Shown here piece after piece: positions 10,098 through 19,293 of a stretch of DNA of 64,000 nucleotides (position 1 is the stretch's first letter; every line of letters starts with the position of its first letter). The DNA comes from GCA-2698665 sp038101125. GTDB taxonomy: Bacteria; Pseudomonadota; Gammaproteobacteria; GCA-002705445; GCA-002716945. The notes beneath the pieces are model-generated. The model was not told the origin of the DNA, made no database searches, and saw only the letters and a program-made list of their open reading frames with translations. Location of the stretch: positions 7,397 through 71,396 of the forward strand of contig JAYNVZ010000001.1 of the NCBI GenBank assembly GCA_038101125.1. The letters run 5' to 3'. The position numbers were made by a program, and so were the translations under genes.

Positions 10098-10642
10098 TAA
10101 TTGGCGGCGTTGACGAAGCAGTTAAATTTCTCAACAAGGGTGAATTAATTGGTTATCCAACCGAAGCAGTTTATGGGCTAGGGTGCGACCCATGGAATAA
10201 GGAAAGTGTCAATAAAATCTCTAAACTTAAAGGGAGGAGTCCTGATAAACCTTTTCTGATGGTTATATCATCAAAAGATCAACTAGAAGATCTTGTTGAT
10301 GTGAGTTCATTAACAGATAAAGTATGGAAGTCATGGCCAGGGCATACGACATGGCTAATTAAAGCTAAAGATTCTGTCCCATCATGGATGAAAGATAAAC
10401 AAACTGGCAAAGTTGGGATAAGAATGTCTCAGCATCCGGTTGTTGTTGATCTATGTAATTTATTCAAGAAACCTCTAATATCCACAAGCGCAAATATAAG
10501 TGGAAAATCAGAAATAAAAGATCCATTACTATTTAAAAAGACTTTTAAGACAGAAATAAAATATCTGGTGGATGGTCGTCTAGGTAATTACCAGAAAACT
10601 AGTATAATAGTAGATATGGAGTCAGAGCAAAAAATACGATGA
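10094..10642 (+). CDS. tsaC: Threonylcarbamoyl-AMP synthase (TsaC/YrdC family)
   Basis: Makes threonylcarbamoyl-AMP from threonine, bicarbonate and ATP for the t6A modification of ANN-decoding tRNAs. The 182 residues are the single-domain YrdC form. Visible motifs are GYPTEAVYGLGCDP (21-34), KGRSPDKPFLMVI and STSANISG. The position topA-tsaC-hemF-...-aroE is conserved in gammaproteobacteria. It overlaps topA by 4 bases and hemF by 4 bases. Confidence 0.95.
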   Translation: MIIGGVDEAVKFLNKGELIGYPTEAVYGLGCDPWNKESVNKISKLKGRSPDKPFLMVISSKDQLEDLVDVSSLTDKVWKSWPGHTTWLIKAKDSVPSWMKDKQTGKVGIRMSQHPVVVDLCNLFKKPLISTSANISGKSEIKDPLLFKKTFKTEIKYLVDGRLGNYQKTSIIVDMESEQKIR

Positions 10643-11526
10643 TACAAAAATCAAAAGAGTTTTTAGTGATTGAAAAAATATTTAAGAATCTTCAAAAAGA
10701 AATTATTCAAGCTTTTTCACTCATAGATCAGAAATCCCACCTCAATCAAACTCAATGGAAATATAAACATGGAGGCGGAGGAAAAAGTTGTGAGATATCT
10801 AATGGACATATAATAGAGAAAGGCATGGTGAATTACTCTTCAATTGAAGGAAAAGTTTTGCCAAATAGCGCATTAGCAAAAAAGAATAAAAGCTCCATTA
10901 AGAATTTTTTTGCAACTGGTGTTTCAGTAGTTATTCATCCATGCAATCCTTATGTGCCATGTTCACATTTGAATGTAAGGTACTTTGAAACAGATAAGAA
11001 AGATAAATGGTGGTTTGGCGGAGGCTATGATCTAACCCCATATTTTGTATTCAAGGATGATATAAAACTATGGCATGATAATACTAAAAAAACATGCAAC
11101 AAGTATGATAAAAAGTTTTATAGTGATTTCAGTAAACAGTGTGATGAATATTTTTATATTAAACATAGAAATGAAAAAAGAGGTGTTGGTGGAATATTTT
11201 ATGATAATTTAAATGAGAAAGATAAAGATTTTTATAAGAGTTTTTCACAGGATGTAGCGTCAACATACTTGGACTCCTATTTAACTATAATAAAGAGAAG
11301 GAACAAAAAAAAATATAGCAAATCCCATAAAGAATTTCAGCAGATAAGACGCGGTAGATATGTAGAATTTAATTTACTATACGATAGAGGAACAATATTT
11401 GGTCTTCAATCTGGTGGTAGACCAGAATCCATCTTAATGTCTATGCCGCCAAATGTTATATGGAAAACTCATCTTGATAGTAAAACTCAAGAATTTGAAA
11501 ATAAACTTAAGAAATTTTTAAGATGA
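10639..11526 (+). CDS. hemF: Oxygen-dependent coproporphyrinogen III oxidase
   Basis: Oxidatively decarboxylates coproporphyrinogen III to protoporphyrinogen IX with molecular oxygen. The 295 residues carry conserved stretches such as VIHPCNPYVP, WWFGGGYDLTPY, RGVGGIFYDNL and GRYVEFNLLYDRGT. The start ATG overlaps the tsaC stop (ATGA). The 3' end overlaps the convergent thioesterase gene by 9 bases. Using the aerobic enzyme indicates growth with oxygen. The oxygen-independent HemN is not seen in this window. Confidence 0.97.
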   Translation: MIQKSKEFLVIEKIFKNLQKEIIQAFSLIDQKSHLNQTQWKYKHGGGGKSCEISNGHIIEKGMVNYSSIEGKVLPNSALAKKNKSSIKNFFATGVSVVIHPCNPYVPCSHLNVRYFETDKKDKWWFGGGYDLTPYFVFKDDIKLWHDNTKKTCNKYDKKFYSDFSKQCDEYFYIKHRNEKRGVGGIFYDNLNEKDKDFYKSFSQDVASTYLDSYLTIIKRRNKKKYSKSHKEFQQIRRGRYVEFNLLYDRGTIFGLQSGGRPESILMSMPPNVIWKTHLDSKTQEFENKLKKFLR

Positions 11527-11994
11527 CAAAAGCTCATCGAGCAACTTATTGTTTTTATCAATTTCGTCGCCTTTCAAATCTACAATTGCTGTTGTAAGTC
11601 TTGAAACACAATTTAACTTACCCTGATCATTCTTAATATCAATATTCCATACATGAACTGACCTTCCAAGGCTTGCAACAGTTGTTGTCCCAGTAACAAA
11701 ACCACTAGAAACTGGCCTAACATGATTTGCATTAATTTCTAAACCTACTGCTTTTTGTTTTCTCATATCTATGCACATATTAGAAGCAATACTTCCAAGC
11801 GCTTCTGCCAACACACATGATGCGCCACCATGTAAAATTCCCCTGGATTGTCTTGTATGATCCTCTACCGGCATCCTAGCAACGATATAATCAGAACCTA
11901 ATTCTATAAATTCAATACCCAGGTGTTTATTCAAGTTGTTATTTCTTAGAGAGATAACATGATTAAGTGTAAATTTTTCGTGCCAGATAGACAT
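11518..11994 (-). CDS. Hotdog-fold thioesterase (PaaI/YdiI-like)
   Basis: A 158-residue single hotdog-domain protein likely to hydrolyse an acyl- or aroyl-CoA thioester. The key segment RGILHGGASCVLAEALGS (residues 52-69) contains the HGG motif and the following catalytic acidic residue typical of the PaaI/YdiI subgroup. Later ANHVRPVSSG also fits. The substrate cannot be read from sequence. It lies on the opposite strand between hemF and hemB, with its end overlapping hemF by 9 bases, so it is probably a separate transcript. Confidence 0.85.
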   Translation of the reverse strand: MSIWHEKFTLNHVISLRNNNLNKHLGIEFIELGSDYIVARMPVEDHTRQSRGILHGGASCVLAEALGSIASNMCIDMRKQKAVGLEINANHVRPVSSGFVTGTTTVASLGRSVHVWNIDIKNDQGKLNCVSRLTTAIVDLKGDEIDKNNKLLDELLSS

Positions 11995-12070
11995 TTAGAC
12001 TCCTTAGTGTTAATTCTAGATAGATTAATATAACATCTTCTCTTAAAATAAAAAGTGTTAGAATAATAAA

Positions 12071-13063
12071 ATGAAAAGAAAATTCCCAAATACACGATTA
12101 CGCAGGCTTAGAACTAATAGTCCGATAAGGAACTTAATTAGAGAAAGCACACTATCACAGAATGACCTAATTCAACCAATATTTCTTATAGATGGTAATA
12201 ATAAATCACAGAAAATTAAATCCATGCCTGAAATAACTAGAATGTCAATTGACCTTGCTGTTAAGGAGATAAGGATTTTAAAAAAACTTGGTTTACAAGG
12301 TGTAGCGCTATTCCCATGTATACAAAATAAAATTAAAGACAAGACTGGCAGCGAGTCTTTTAACCCAGATGGTTTAATGCAAAGAGCCATAGAAAAGATT
12401 AAAAGTTCTGTGAAAGATGTTGCAATAATAAGTGATGTCGCGCTCGACCCATATACTACACATGGTCAAGACGGAATTCTTAGTAAGAATGGTGAAATAT
12501 TAAATGATGAAACTGTAGAGGTTTTAGTGAAACAAGCATTAAGCCATGCTAATTGCGGAGCAGATATAATTGCACCATCAGATATGATGGATGGAAGAAT
12601 TAAAAGCATAAGGAAAGAGTTAGAAAAAAATAAATTTGCAGATACAAAAATCTTGTCTTACTCAGCGAAATATTCATCCAATTATTATGGGCCATTTAGA
12701 GATGCAGTGGGGTCTGTTAAAAATCTTGGTAAGTCTAACAAAGATACTTATCAAATGGATTATGCTAACTCAAAAGATTCAATGCATGAAGTCGAAATGG
12801 ATATAAATGAGGGTGCTGATATAGTAATGGTAAAACCTGGAATGCCTTATCTGGATATAGTAAGCAAGATAAGTGAAAAATATCATGTGCCTATATTTAT
12901 TTATCAGGTCAGTGGTGAGTATGCAATGATAAAAGCAGCTGCAAAGAACAACTGGTTGGATGAAAAGAAAGTAGTCATAGAAAGCTTACAATGTATGAAA
13001 AGATCTGGCGCTAATGCAATTATTACTTACTATGCTAAGGATGTTTTAAAATGGATGAAGTAA
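12071..13063 (+). CDS. hemB: Delta-aminolevulinic acid dehydratase (porphobilinogen synthase)
   Basis: Condenses two 5-aminolevulinate molecules into porphobilinogen. The 330 residues contain both Schiff-base lysines: YSAKYSS (Lys200) and MVKPGMPY (Lys255). The segment that holds the three-cysteine zinc site in E. coli reads DVALDPYTTHGQDG (122-135) with no cysteine. This marks the magnesium-dependent type also seen in Pseudomonas. It overlaps aroE by 13 bases. Other haem genes in the window are hemF, hemC and hemD. Confidence 0.97.
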   Translation: MKRKFPNTRLRRLRTNSPIRNLIRESTLSQNDLIQPIFLIDGNNKSQKIKSMPEITRMSIDLAVKEIRILKKLGLQGVALFPCIQNKIKDKTGSESFNPDGLMQRAIEKIKSSVKDVAIISDVALDPYTTHGQDGILSKNGEILNDETVEVLVKQALSHANCGADIIAPSDMMDGRIKSIRKELEKNKFADTKILSYSAKYSSNYYGPFRDAVGSVKNLGKSNKDTYQMDYANSKDSMHEVEMDINEGADIVMVKPGMPYLDIVSKISEKYHVPIFIYQVSGEYAMIKAAAKNNWLDEKKVVIESLQCMKRSGANAIITYYAKDVLKWMK

Positions 13064-13857
13064 AAAAGTTTTGTGTCATAGGTTTGCCAGTTAGTCATAG
13101 CTTATCACCAATGATACATAAAGAATTTGCTAAACAACAAGGTATTAATATTCAATATAAGATGATAGAACCAGATACAGAGGAACATTTTGAAACCCAT
13201 GCTCAAAGTTTTTTTTCAAAAAAAGGATTTGGTGCAAATATCACTGTCCCATTTAAAGAGCAAGCTTATAAATTTGCAAATAGTTATGATGAGTCTGCGA
13301 TAGAATGTGATTGTGCTAATACATTAATGTTAAAAGAAAGTGAAATAAGGGCTTTCAATACTGATGGTAAAGGTTTTATAAATGATTTTTATAATAAAGA
13401 TATATCCTTATCAAAAAAAGATATCTTGATTCTAGGTGCTGGCGGCTCAGCTAAAAGTATAATTAATTCACTCGTAAAAGAAGATATTGGAAGTATCAAT
13501 ATTCTTACCAGATCTCCTGATAAGGCAATTCAGTTGATAGATAAATATAAAAAATCATCTGATATTAGAATGTATAAAGATAATTCCAAATATGACATTA
13601 TTGTTAACACAACACCGGTAAGCTTGATAAAAAAAGAAATCGATTTTCCAAGCTCAATCTTTAAAACTGACAGTCTTAGTTATGATCTTTTTTATTCTAA
13701 AAATAATACAATTTTTCAAGATTGGTCTGACAATAATGGTGCTAAAAAATCTTATAATGGTCTTGGTATGTTGATTGAACAAGCTGCTTTGTCATTTAAC
13801 ATATGGAATGATTTTAAGCCCGTCACAGAAGGAATAAGTAAAAAACTAGGTTTCTAA
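13051..13857 (+). CDS. aroE: Shikimate dehydrogenase
   Basis: NADPH-dependent reduction of 3-dehydroshikimate to shikimate in aromatic amino acid synthesis. The 268 residues show the substrate site SHSLSPMIH (15-23), ITVPFKE with the catalytic lysine, the nucleotide loop GAGGSAKSI and NTTPVSL. The ATG at 13051 lies inside the last codons of hemB, so the two are coupled. The end overlaps the gamma-carbonic anhydrase gene by 12 bases on the opposite strand. Confidence 0.96.
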   Translation: MDEVKKFCVIGLPVSHSLSPMIHKEFAKQQGINIQYKMIEPDTEEHFETHAQSFFSKKGFGANITVPFKEQAYKFANSYDESAIECDCANTLMLKESEIRAFNTDGKGFINDFYNKDISLSKKDILILGAGGSAKSIINSLVKEDIGSINILTRSPDKAIQLIDKYKKSSDIRMYKDNSKYDIIVNTTPVSLIKKEIDFPSSIFKTDSLSYDLFYSKNNTIFQDWSDNNGAKKSYNGLGMLIEQAALSFNIWNDFKPVTEGISKKLGF

Positions 13858-14379
13858 ATTCATATATTGATTTTTTAAATCAACATATCCTTTTGCAGAG
13901 TATGATAAAAATTTCATTTCTCGCTCAGACAATTCTCTTAATTTTTTTGCAGGACTGCCAACATATAAAAATCCACTTTCTAATTCTTTTCCAGGGCCAA
14001 CTAATGCCCCAGCAGCAAGCATGCAATTGGAGTTTATAACAGCACCATCCAAGATAATACTTCCCATGCCTATCAATACCGTATCTTTAATGGAACATGC
14101 ATGTATAACTGCAGAATGACCAACGGTGACATCATTGCCGATGGACAAGGAATACCCAGAAGGGCAAAAGTCACTAGCATGCGTAACATGTAATATTGAA
14201 CCATCTTGTATATTTGTCCTATCACCTATTGTAATAGAATTTATATCACCTCTAACAACAACTTGAGGCCATATCGCGCTATCTTTACCAATTTTGACGT
14301 TACCTATAACTGTTGATTGTTCATCAATATATGCCGTCTCGTGAATTTCAGGATTAATATTATTAAAGCTTCTTATCAT
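13846..14379 (-). CDS. Gamma-carbonic-anhydrase-like hexapeptide-repeat protein (YrdA family)
   Basis: The 177 residues are built of hexapeptide repeats that fold into a left-handed beta helix. Histidines in SILHVTH, VGHSAVIH and nearby positions match the metal ligands of the gamma-class family. YrdA-type proteins bind zinc, but carbonic anhydrase activity is often weak or untested, so the reaction is uncertain. The gene sits next to aroE as in E. coli, where yrdA is close to aroE, but on the opposite strand with a 12-base tail overlap. Confidence 0.88.
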   Translation of the reverse strand: MIRSFNNINPEIHETAYIDEQSTVIGNVKIGKDSAIWPQVVVRGDINSITIGDRTNIQDGSILHVTHASDFCPSGYSLSIGNDVTVGHSAVIHACSIKDTVLIGMGSIILDGAVINSNCMLAAGALVGPGKELESGFLYVGSPAKKLRELSEREMKFLSYSAKGYVDLKNQYMNLET

Positions 14380-14447
14380 CTTATCTATTCCTTTTCATAA
14401 AGTTACCATATATTATAGTCATAAAATTAATTACTAGGGATATATTT

Positions 14448-14996
14448 ATGTCAGAAAAAATTATTATGAGAGTTGGAGAATCATTAGTAGCTGGAGGTCC
14501 AGCAGGAACCGCTGCAGAACCTGAGGTAGTTATTGGTGAATTAGATGGTCCATTTGGAACTGCATTTGCTAATTTAATTGGTGATCAGGCAAAAGGACAC
14601 TCTAAAGTATTAGCTATTATGAATACAGATATAATGGTAAAGCCAGCTACTTTAATGGTTAGTAAAGTAACGGTTAACAATAATAGATATACAAATATCT
14701 TGATGGGCACAGTTCAAGCAGCCATAGCAAATGGTGTTCTTGATTCTGTAAGGAATGGTGATATTCCTAAAGAGAAAGCAAATGAGCTTGGCATCATTGT
14801 GTCAGTATGGCTTAATCCATCAGTTGCCACTGATGATAAACTTGACCATAAAATATTATTTGATATTCATAGAAAGGCTACATCCCAAGCAATACACAAG
14901 GCAATGAATAATGAGCCAAGCATAGAGTGGTTACTTGATAATCAAGAATCAATAACCCATAAATACTTTCAGATGGGTTTAGATGGCAAGATTTAG
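14448..14996 (+). CDS. Formaldehyde-activating-enzyme (Fae) family protein lacking the catalytic histidine
   Basis: The 182 residues match the Fae family along their length: RVGESLV (8-14), the KPATLMVSKVTV core, and IHKAMNNEP near the end. Classic Fae condenses formaldehyde with tetrahydromethanopterin. Recalling Methylobacterium Fae, the catalytic His lies in a segment reading EVAHIDLIIG. The equivalent here reads TAAEPEVVIG (21-30), with Glu24 or a neighbour in its place and two extra residues before it. It is therefore a divergent paralogue whose reaction is unproven. A candidate -10 TATAGT lies at 14414-14419, and the gene runs directly into ubiA. No tetrahydromethanopterin genes are nearby. 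Confidence 0.85.
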   Translation: MSEKIIMRVGESLVAGGPAGTAAEPEVVIGELDGPFGTAFANLIGDQAKGHSKVLAIMNTDIMVKPATLMVSKVTVNNNRYTNILMGTVQAAIANGVLDSVRNGDIPKEKANELGIIVSVWLNPSVATDDKLDHKILFDIHRKATSQAIHKAMNNEPSIEWLLDNQESITHKYFQMGLDGKI

Positions 14997-14999
14997 TTG

Positions 15000-15851
15000 A
15001 TGACACCAAAATATAAATTATATATGCAGTTGATGCGCATAGATAAACCAATAGGTTTTTTGTTATTAATGTGGCCTGTATTATGGGCTTTCTTAATCTC
15101 TTCAGATGGCTCGCCAAATATATTTTATATGATTATTTTTGCTTTTGGTATTATCTTCACACGGTCCGCTGGATGCATAATTAATGATTATTTCGATCAA
15201 GATTTTGACTCAAAAGTAGAAAGAACAAAAAATAGAGTACTAGCAACCAAAGAAGTCTCTAACCAAGAAGCATTAATATTATTTGGATTAATGGTTATTC
15301 TATCATTTATATTGCTACTCATGTTAGAAATGAAGATCATTATGTTTGCTATCTTCTCATTTTTTTTGCTAATAATTTATCCGTTAAGCAAAAGATACTT
15401 TAAAATACCTCAGTTAATTCTAGGTATGGCATTTGGATCAAGTATACCAATGGTCTTTATTTTAGAAAAAGGCCAGATAGATTTTGACTGTATACTTTTA
15501 TATATTCTAACGATCGCATGGGCGATAGTCTATGATACATATTATGCGATGGCTGATAAGAAAGATGATAAAAAGATAGGCATTAAATCATCAGCCATTT
15601 TTTTTGGCGAAAATGATATACGATATGCATTAAATATTCATTATTTTGTTCTGATGTGTTTTGTTGCCTTAGGAATAATAAACAGTTTCAACTTGATATA
15701 TTATGTATTTTTACTAATTTCACTATTATCTATCATTTATCAACACTTATTGGTTGTATCAAGAAAACCTTACCAATGCGTATCTGCTTTTGAAAATAAT
15801 AATATATTTGGATTAATAATTACTTTTGGTCTACTATTTACTTATATTTGA
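15000..15851 (+). CDS. ubiA: 4-hydroxybenzoate polyprenyltransferase
   Basis: Inner-membrane enzyme that attaches the polyprenyl tail to 4-hydroxybenzoate in ubiquinone synthesis. The 283 residues have about eight hydrophobic helices and both aspartate-rich motifs: NDYFDQDFD (62-70) and DTYYAMADKKDD. A TTG at 14997 is in frame, but I choose the ATG at 15000, three bases after the fae-like stop. The partner chorismate lyase ubiC is not adjacent as in E. coli but lies at 30.2-30.7 kb. The stop overlaps the bioB start by one base (TGATG). Confidence 0.94.
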   Translation: MTPKYKLYMQLMRIDKPIGFLLLMWPVLWAFLISSDGSPNIFYMIIFAFGIIFTRSAGCIINDYFDQDFDSKVERTKNRVLATKEVSNQEALILFGLMVILSFILLLMLEMKIIMFAIFSFFLLIIYPLSKRYFKIPQLILGMAFGSSIPMVFILEKGQIDFDCILLYILTIAWAIVYDTYYAMADKKDDKKIGIKSSAIFFGENDIRYALNIHYFVLMCFVALGIINSFNLIYYVFLLISLLSIIYQHLLVVSRKPYQCVSAFENNNIFGLIITFGLLFTYI

Positions 15852-16882
15852 TGAAAATGAAAAATACTGATATAAAAAATAATTGGACCACAAAAGAATT
15901 GCAAGATATTTATGATCTCCCGTTTAATGATCTACTATGGAAAGCACAATCGGTACATCGTAAATATCATAATCCAAATGAAATACAAATATCCACACTA
16001 ATGTCTATAAAAACCGGAGGTTGCCCTGAAGACTGTAAGTACTGCTCTCAAAGTATAAGATATGACACTGACATAAATCTTGAAAAAACTTTACCTCTCT
16101 CAGATATTATTAAACAAGCAAAAAATGCTAAAGATAATGGTGCGTCAAGATTCTGCATGGGCGCAGCATGGAGAAATCTAACTCAGAGTAATCTTGCTAA
16201 AGTAAAAGAGATGGTCAAAGAAGTTAAAGCCCTGGGTCTTGAGACTTGCGTTACGTTGGGTATGCTAACTGACACACAAGCTGATGAATTGAAAAAGGTT
16301 GGACTAGATTACTATAATCATAATCTAGATACATCAGAAGAATACTATAAAAAAGTAGTCACAACTAGAACATATCAAGATAGATTGGACACGTTACAAC
16401 ATGTTAGAGATGCGGGAATAAAAGTATGTAGCGGCGGAATCTTAGGTTTAGGCGAAGAGAATATAGATAGAATTGAATTAGTGAGAGTGCTGGCAAATCT
16501 AGATATGCATCCAGAATCAGTTCCCATAAACAGACTGGTTAGAGTGGAAGGAACACCATATTTCGATAATAATGATGTAGACGAATTTGATTTTATAAGA
16601 GTTATAGCGTTAGCAAGGATAGCTATGCCTAGATCATTTGTAAGGTTATCAGCTGGAAGAGATACAATGAATGATCATATGCAAGCTATGTGTTTTTTGG
16701 CAGGAGCTAATTCCATTTTTTATGGAGAAGAATTATTAACTACAAAAAATTCGACTATTGAGCATGATCAGAAACTATTGAAAAATCTTAAAATAAAAAC
16801 AATGCCTGTTGATGATTCTGAAATAATAGAAGTTGAACAGAAGAAACTTGAAGACATTAGTATAGCTGTCAAGAATATCTAA
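15851..16882 (+). CDS. bioB: Biotin synthase
   Basis: Radical SAM enzyme that inserts sulfur into dethiobiotin. The cluster motif is CPEDCKYC (58-65, Cys58, Cys62, Cys65), followed by the YNHNLDTS segment and the RLSAGRD motif with the arginine near the second iron-sulfur cluster. The 343-residue length is normal. The start ATG shares one base with the ubiA stop. It is followed 17 bases later by bioF. The other biotin genes (bioA, C, D, H) are not in the window. Confidence 0.97.
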   Translation: MKMKNTDIKNNWTTKELQDIYDLPFNDLLWKAQSVHRKYHNPNEIQISTLMSIKTGGCPEDCKYCSQSIRYDTDINLEKTLPLSDIIKQAKNAKDNGASRFCMGAAWRNLTQSNLAKVKEMVKEVKALGLETCVTLGMLTDTQADELKKVGLDYYNHNLDTSEEYYKKVVTTRTYQDRLDTLQHVRDAGIKVCSGGILGLGEENIDRIELVRVLANLDMHPESVPINRLVRVEGTPYFDNNDVDEFDFIRVIALARIAMPRSFVRLSAGRDTMNDHMQAMCFLAGANSIFYGEELLTTKNSTIEHDQKLLKNLKIKTMPVDDSEIIEVEQKKLEDISIAVKNI

Positions 16883-16899
16883 CGTAGTATAACGCTGAA

Positions 16900-18057
16900 G
16901 TGACAGATTATAAAAAAACAATCCAGCAACTCAAAAAAGAAGGTCGCTACAGAAAAAGAATATCAACTAGATCACCCCAAGATGTATATTTAAAAGTTAA
17001 TAATAGAACTCTTAGTAATTTTTCTAGCAACAATTATCTGAATCTTGCAAACTCATCATATTTAAAAAATCAATTTAAAATCAATATATCAAAATATGGT
17101 ATAGGCTCAGGTTCATCACCACTTATCAGTGGATATAGTATAGCTCATTCAAATTTAGAGAAAAGAATATCAAGACTACTAGGGTTTGAATCAACACTAG
17201 TAACAAACTCTGGTTATCTTTCAAATGTTGGATTATTAAATGCAGTATCAAAAAATAAGATTGATGTTTTCCAAGATAGGGAAAATCATAATTCTATTAT
17301 TGAAAGCTCTAGATTGTCAAACACGAAGTTAATAAGGTATACGCATCTAAATTATAAAGATCTAGAAGAAAAGATTTTATCTAGTGATTCTAGAGATAAA
17401 ATTATTTTTGCAGATAGTGTTTTTAGCATGACAGGTGAAAAATCTGATCTTATAAAACTTTCATCGATTGCTAAAAAATATAAATGTTTACTATTTATAG
17501 ATGATGCTCATGGCTTTGGGGTAAGCGCATATGATAACAGGATTTTCCCAAGTTCGATAAATGGTTTAGATAAAAGAAAATTAAATATAGATGCATATAT
17601 TGGAACTTTTGGAAAAGCCATAGGGACCTTTGGTGCTTTCATATCAGGGTCTAAAAATTTAATTGATTTATTGATTCAACAATCTAAGCCCTATGTTTAC
17701 TCAACAGCATTACCACCGGCATTAGCAAGCACTACTTTGGATAGTATTAATTATATAATGAAAAATAAATCAATCACAAAGAGGCTTGAAAGTAATATAA
17801 ACCTCTTTAAAGATCTAGCTGGTCAAAATAATATCAAAGTTGGTTTTTCAAATTCACCAATTCAGACTATACACATAGGCGATCCAAAAAGAGTTATGAG
17901 CATATACAAAAAAGCTCAGACTAAAAATATTTATATTCAAGCAATAAGATATCCTACTGTGCCATTGAATAAGGACCTTATAAGGATCAATATAACTAGC
18001 GATCATAGCAAAAAACAAATACAATCTTTAATAGAATTTTTAAAACAAGTACAATGA
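16900..18057 (+). CDS. bioF: 8-amino-7-oxononanoate synthase
   Basis: PLP enzyme that joins pimeloyl thioester and alanine in biotin synthesis. The 385 residues show FSSNNYLNLA (41-50), the DDAHGFG motif (201-207) and the PLP lysine in GTFGKAIG (Lys239). The start is a GTG at 16900; no in-frame ATG gives a full N-terminus. AONS and the related KBL share the fold, but the position directly after bioB favours BioF. Confidence 0.93.
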   Translation: MTDYKKTIQQLKKEGRYRKRISTRSPQDVYLKVNNRTLSNFSSNNYLNLANSSYLKNQFKINISKYGIGSGSSPLISGYSIAHSNLEKRISRLLGFESTLVTNSGYLSNVGLLNAVSKNKIDVFQDRENHNSIIESSRLSNTKLIRYTHLNYKDLEEKILSSDSRDKIIFADSVFSMTGEKSDLIKLSSIAKKYKCLLFIDDAHGFGVSAYDNRIFPSSINGLDKRKLNIDAYIGTFGKAIGTFGAFISGSKNLIDLLIQQSKPYVYSTALPPALASTTLDSINYIMKNKSITKRLESNINLFKDLAGQNNIKVGFSNSPIQTIHIGDPKRVMSIYKKAQTKNIYIQAIRYPTVPLNKDLIRINITSDHSKKQIQSLIEFLKQVQ

Positions 18058-18063
18058 TGAATA

Positions 18064-19293
18064 ATGGATATACTTACGAATAAAAATGTTTTACTTGGAA
18101 TCACAGGTAGTATAGCAGCATATAAAGCTGCTGATATATCAAGCCGGCTTAAAAAAGAAGGATGTAATGTTAGGGTCGTAATGACAAAGAGTTCAGAGCT
18201 ATTTATAACAGAAACAACCTTAGAATCTTTGTCAGGCAATAAAGTTATTAGTGAGGATGAAGGTTCAAACGCACTCAGTAATTTTGAACACTTAGATATT
18301 GCCAAGTGGGCAGATATTATTCTAATTTCACCATGTACAGCTAACTTTATGAACAAGCTTGCAAATGGCCATGGTGATGATCTCCTCTCTACTATATGCT
18401 TAGCGTTCACTAAAAAAATATTTATTGCTCCTGCTATGAACCCAGACATGTGGAATAATAAAGTAAGCCAGTCAAGCGTTAGAAAATTAAAAGAAGCAGA
18501 TATTAATATTATCGGTCCTAACTATGGGACACATGCATGTGGTGATATAGGTTATGGAAGGATGACAAGTCCTGAGCAGATTATAGAGGATATTAAAGGT
18601 CAAAATAAGTCATCTTTACTTTCAGGTAAAAGAGTACTAGTAACGGCAGGGCCAACAAGAGAACCAATAGATCCTGTTAGGTTTATGAGTAACTATAGCT
18701 CGGGTAAAATGGGTTATGAGGTTGCACTTGCTGCTAAAGTTATGGGGGCTTCAGTTAAGTTAATATCAGGACCTGTATCATTGGATCCTATCAAAGATAT
18801 AAAGACAGAGTATGTCGAGACTTCTGAAGAGATGTATAAATCAGTTATGTCTAATGCAAAAGATTTTGACATTCTAATATCTACTGCAGCAATTGCTGAC
18901 TATAAGCCTGCCAATTACTCTAAAACTAAATATAAAAAATATGAAAATAATATTTCCATAGAGTTCACCAGAGGGACTGATATAATCAGTTCTGTCTCAG
19001 AGAAATATAGAGATCTATTTACAGTTGGCTTTGCAGCTGAAACTGATTCTCTCAAAAAGAATGCTGAAGATAAATTGATAAAAAAGAATTTAGATATGAT
19101 TGTTGGGAATATTGCCAATCATGAGTTAAAACTAGGTTTTGAATCTGATTTTAACAAAGTTATGATATTTACTAAAGAGCAAGTTATTGAGATCCCAGAG
19201 GCTAAAAAATCAGAAATTGCTATAAAGATCCTGAATATTGTAGCAGAAGAATTTTCCTCAAAGATAGGCTTAGTAAATAAAAATGTTAAATGA
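18064..19293 (+). CDS. coaBC: Bifunctional phosphopantothenoylcysteine decarboxylase / synthetase
   Basis: Two consecutive steps of coenzyme A synthesis in one 409-residue protein. The N-terminal CoaC flavoprotein domain has the His-containing NFEHLDIA stretch, PAMNPDMWNN and CGDIGYGRM with the catalytic cysteine. The C-terminal CoaB domain starts near residue 190 with TAGPTREPIDPVRF and the CTP/NAD-like fold. The order coaBC-dut-algC-argB is a conserved gammaproteobacterial block. It overlaps dut by 11 bases. Confidence 0.96.
   Translation: MDILTNKNVLLGITGSIAAYKAADISSRLKKEGCNVRVVMTKSSELFITETTLESLSGNKVISEDEGSNALSNFEHLDIAKWADIILISPCTANFMNKLANGHGDDLLSTICLAFTKKIFIAPAMNPDMWNNKVSQSSVRKLKEADINIIGPNYGTHACGDIGYGRMTSPEQIIEDIKGQNKSSLLSGKRVLVTAGPTREPIDPVRFMSNYSSGKMGYEVALAAKVMGASVKLISGPVSLDPIKDIKTEYVETSEEMYKSVMSNAKDFDILISTAAIADYKPANYSKTKYKKYENNISIEFTRGTDIISSVSEKYRDLFTVGFAAETDSLKKNAEDKLIKKNLDMIVGNIANHELKLGFESDFNKVMIFTKEQVIEIPEAKKSEIAIKILNIVAEEFSSKIGLVNKNVK

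Noticed and set aside
13867..13883. Hairpin TTGATTT-TTT-AAATCAA at the aroE/gamma-CA end
   Set aside because: Only A/T-rich, seven pairs, inside the coding end of the anhydrase gene; too weak to call a terminator.
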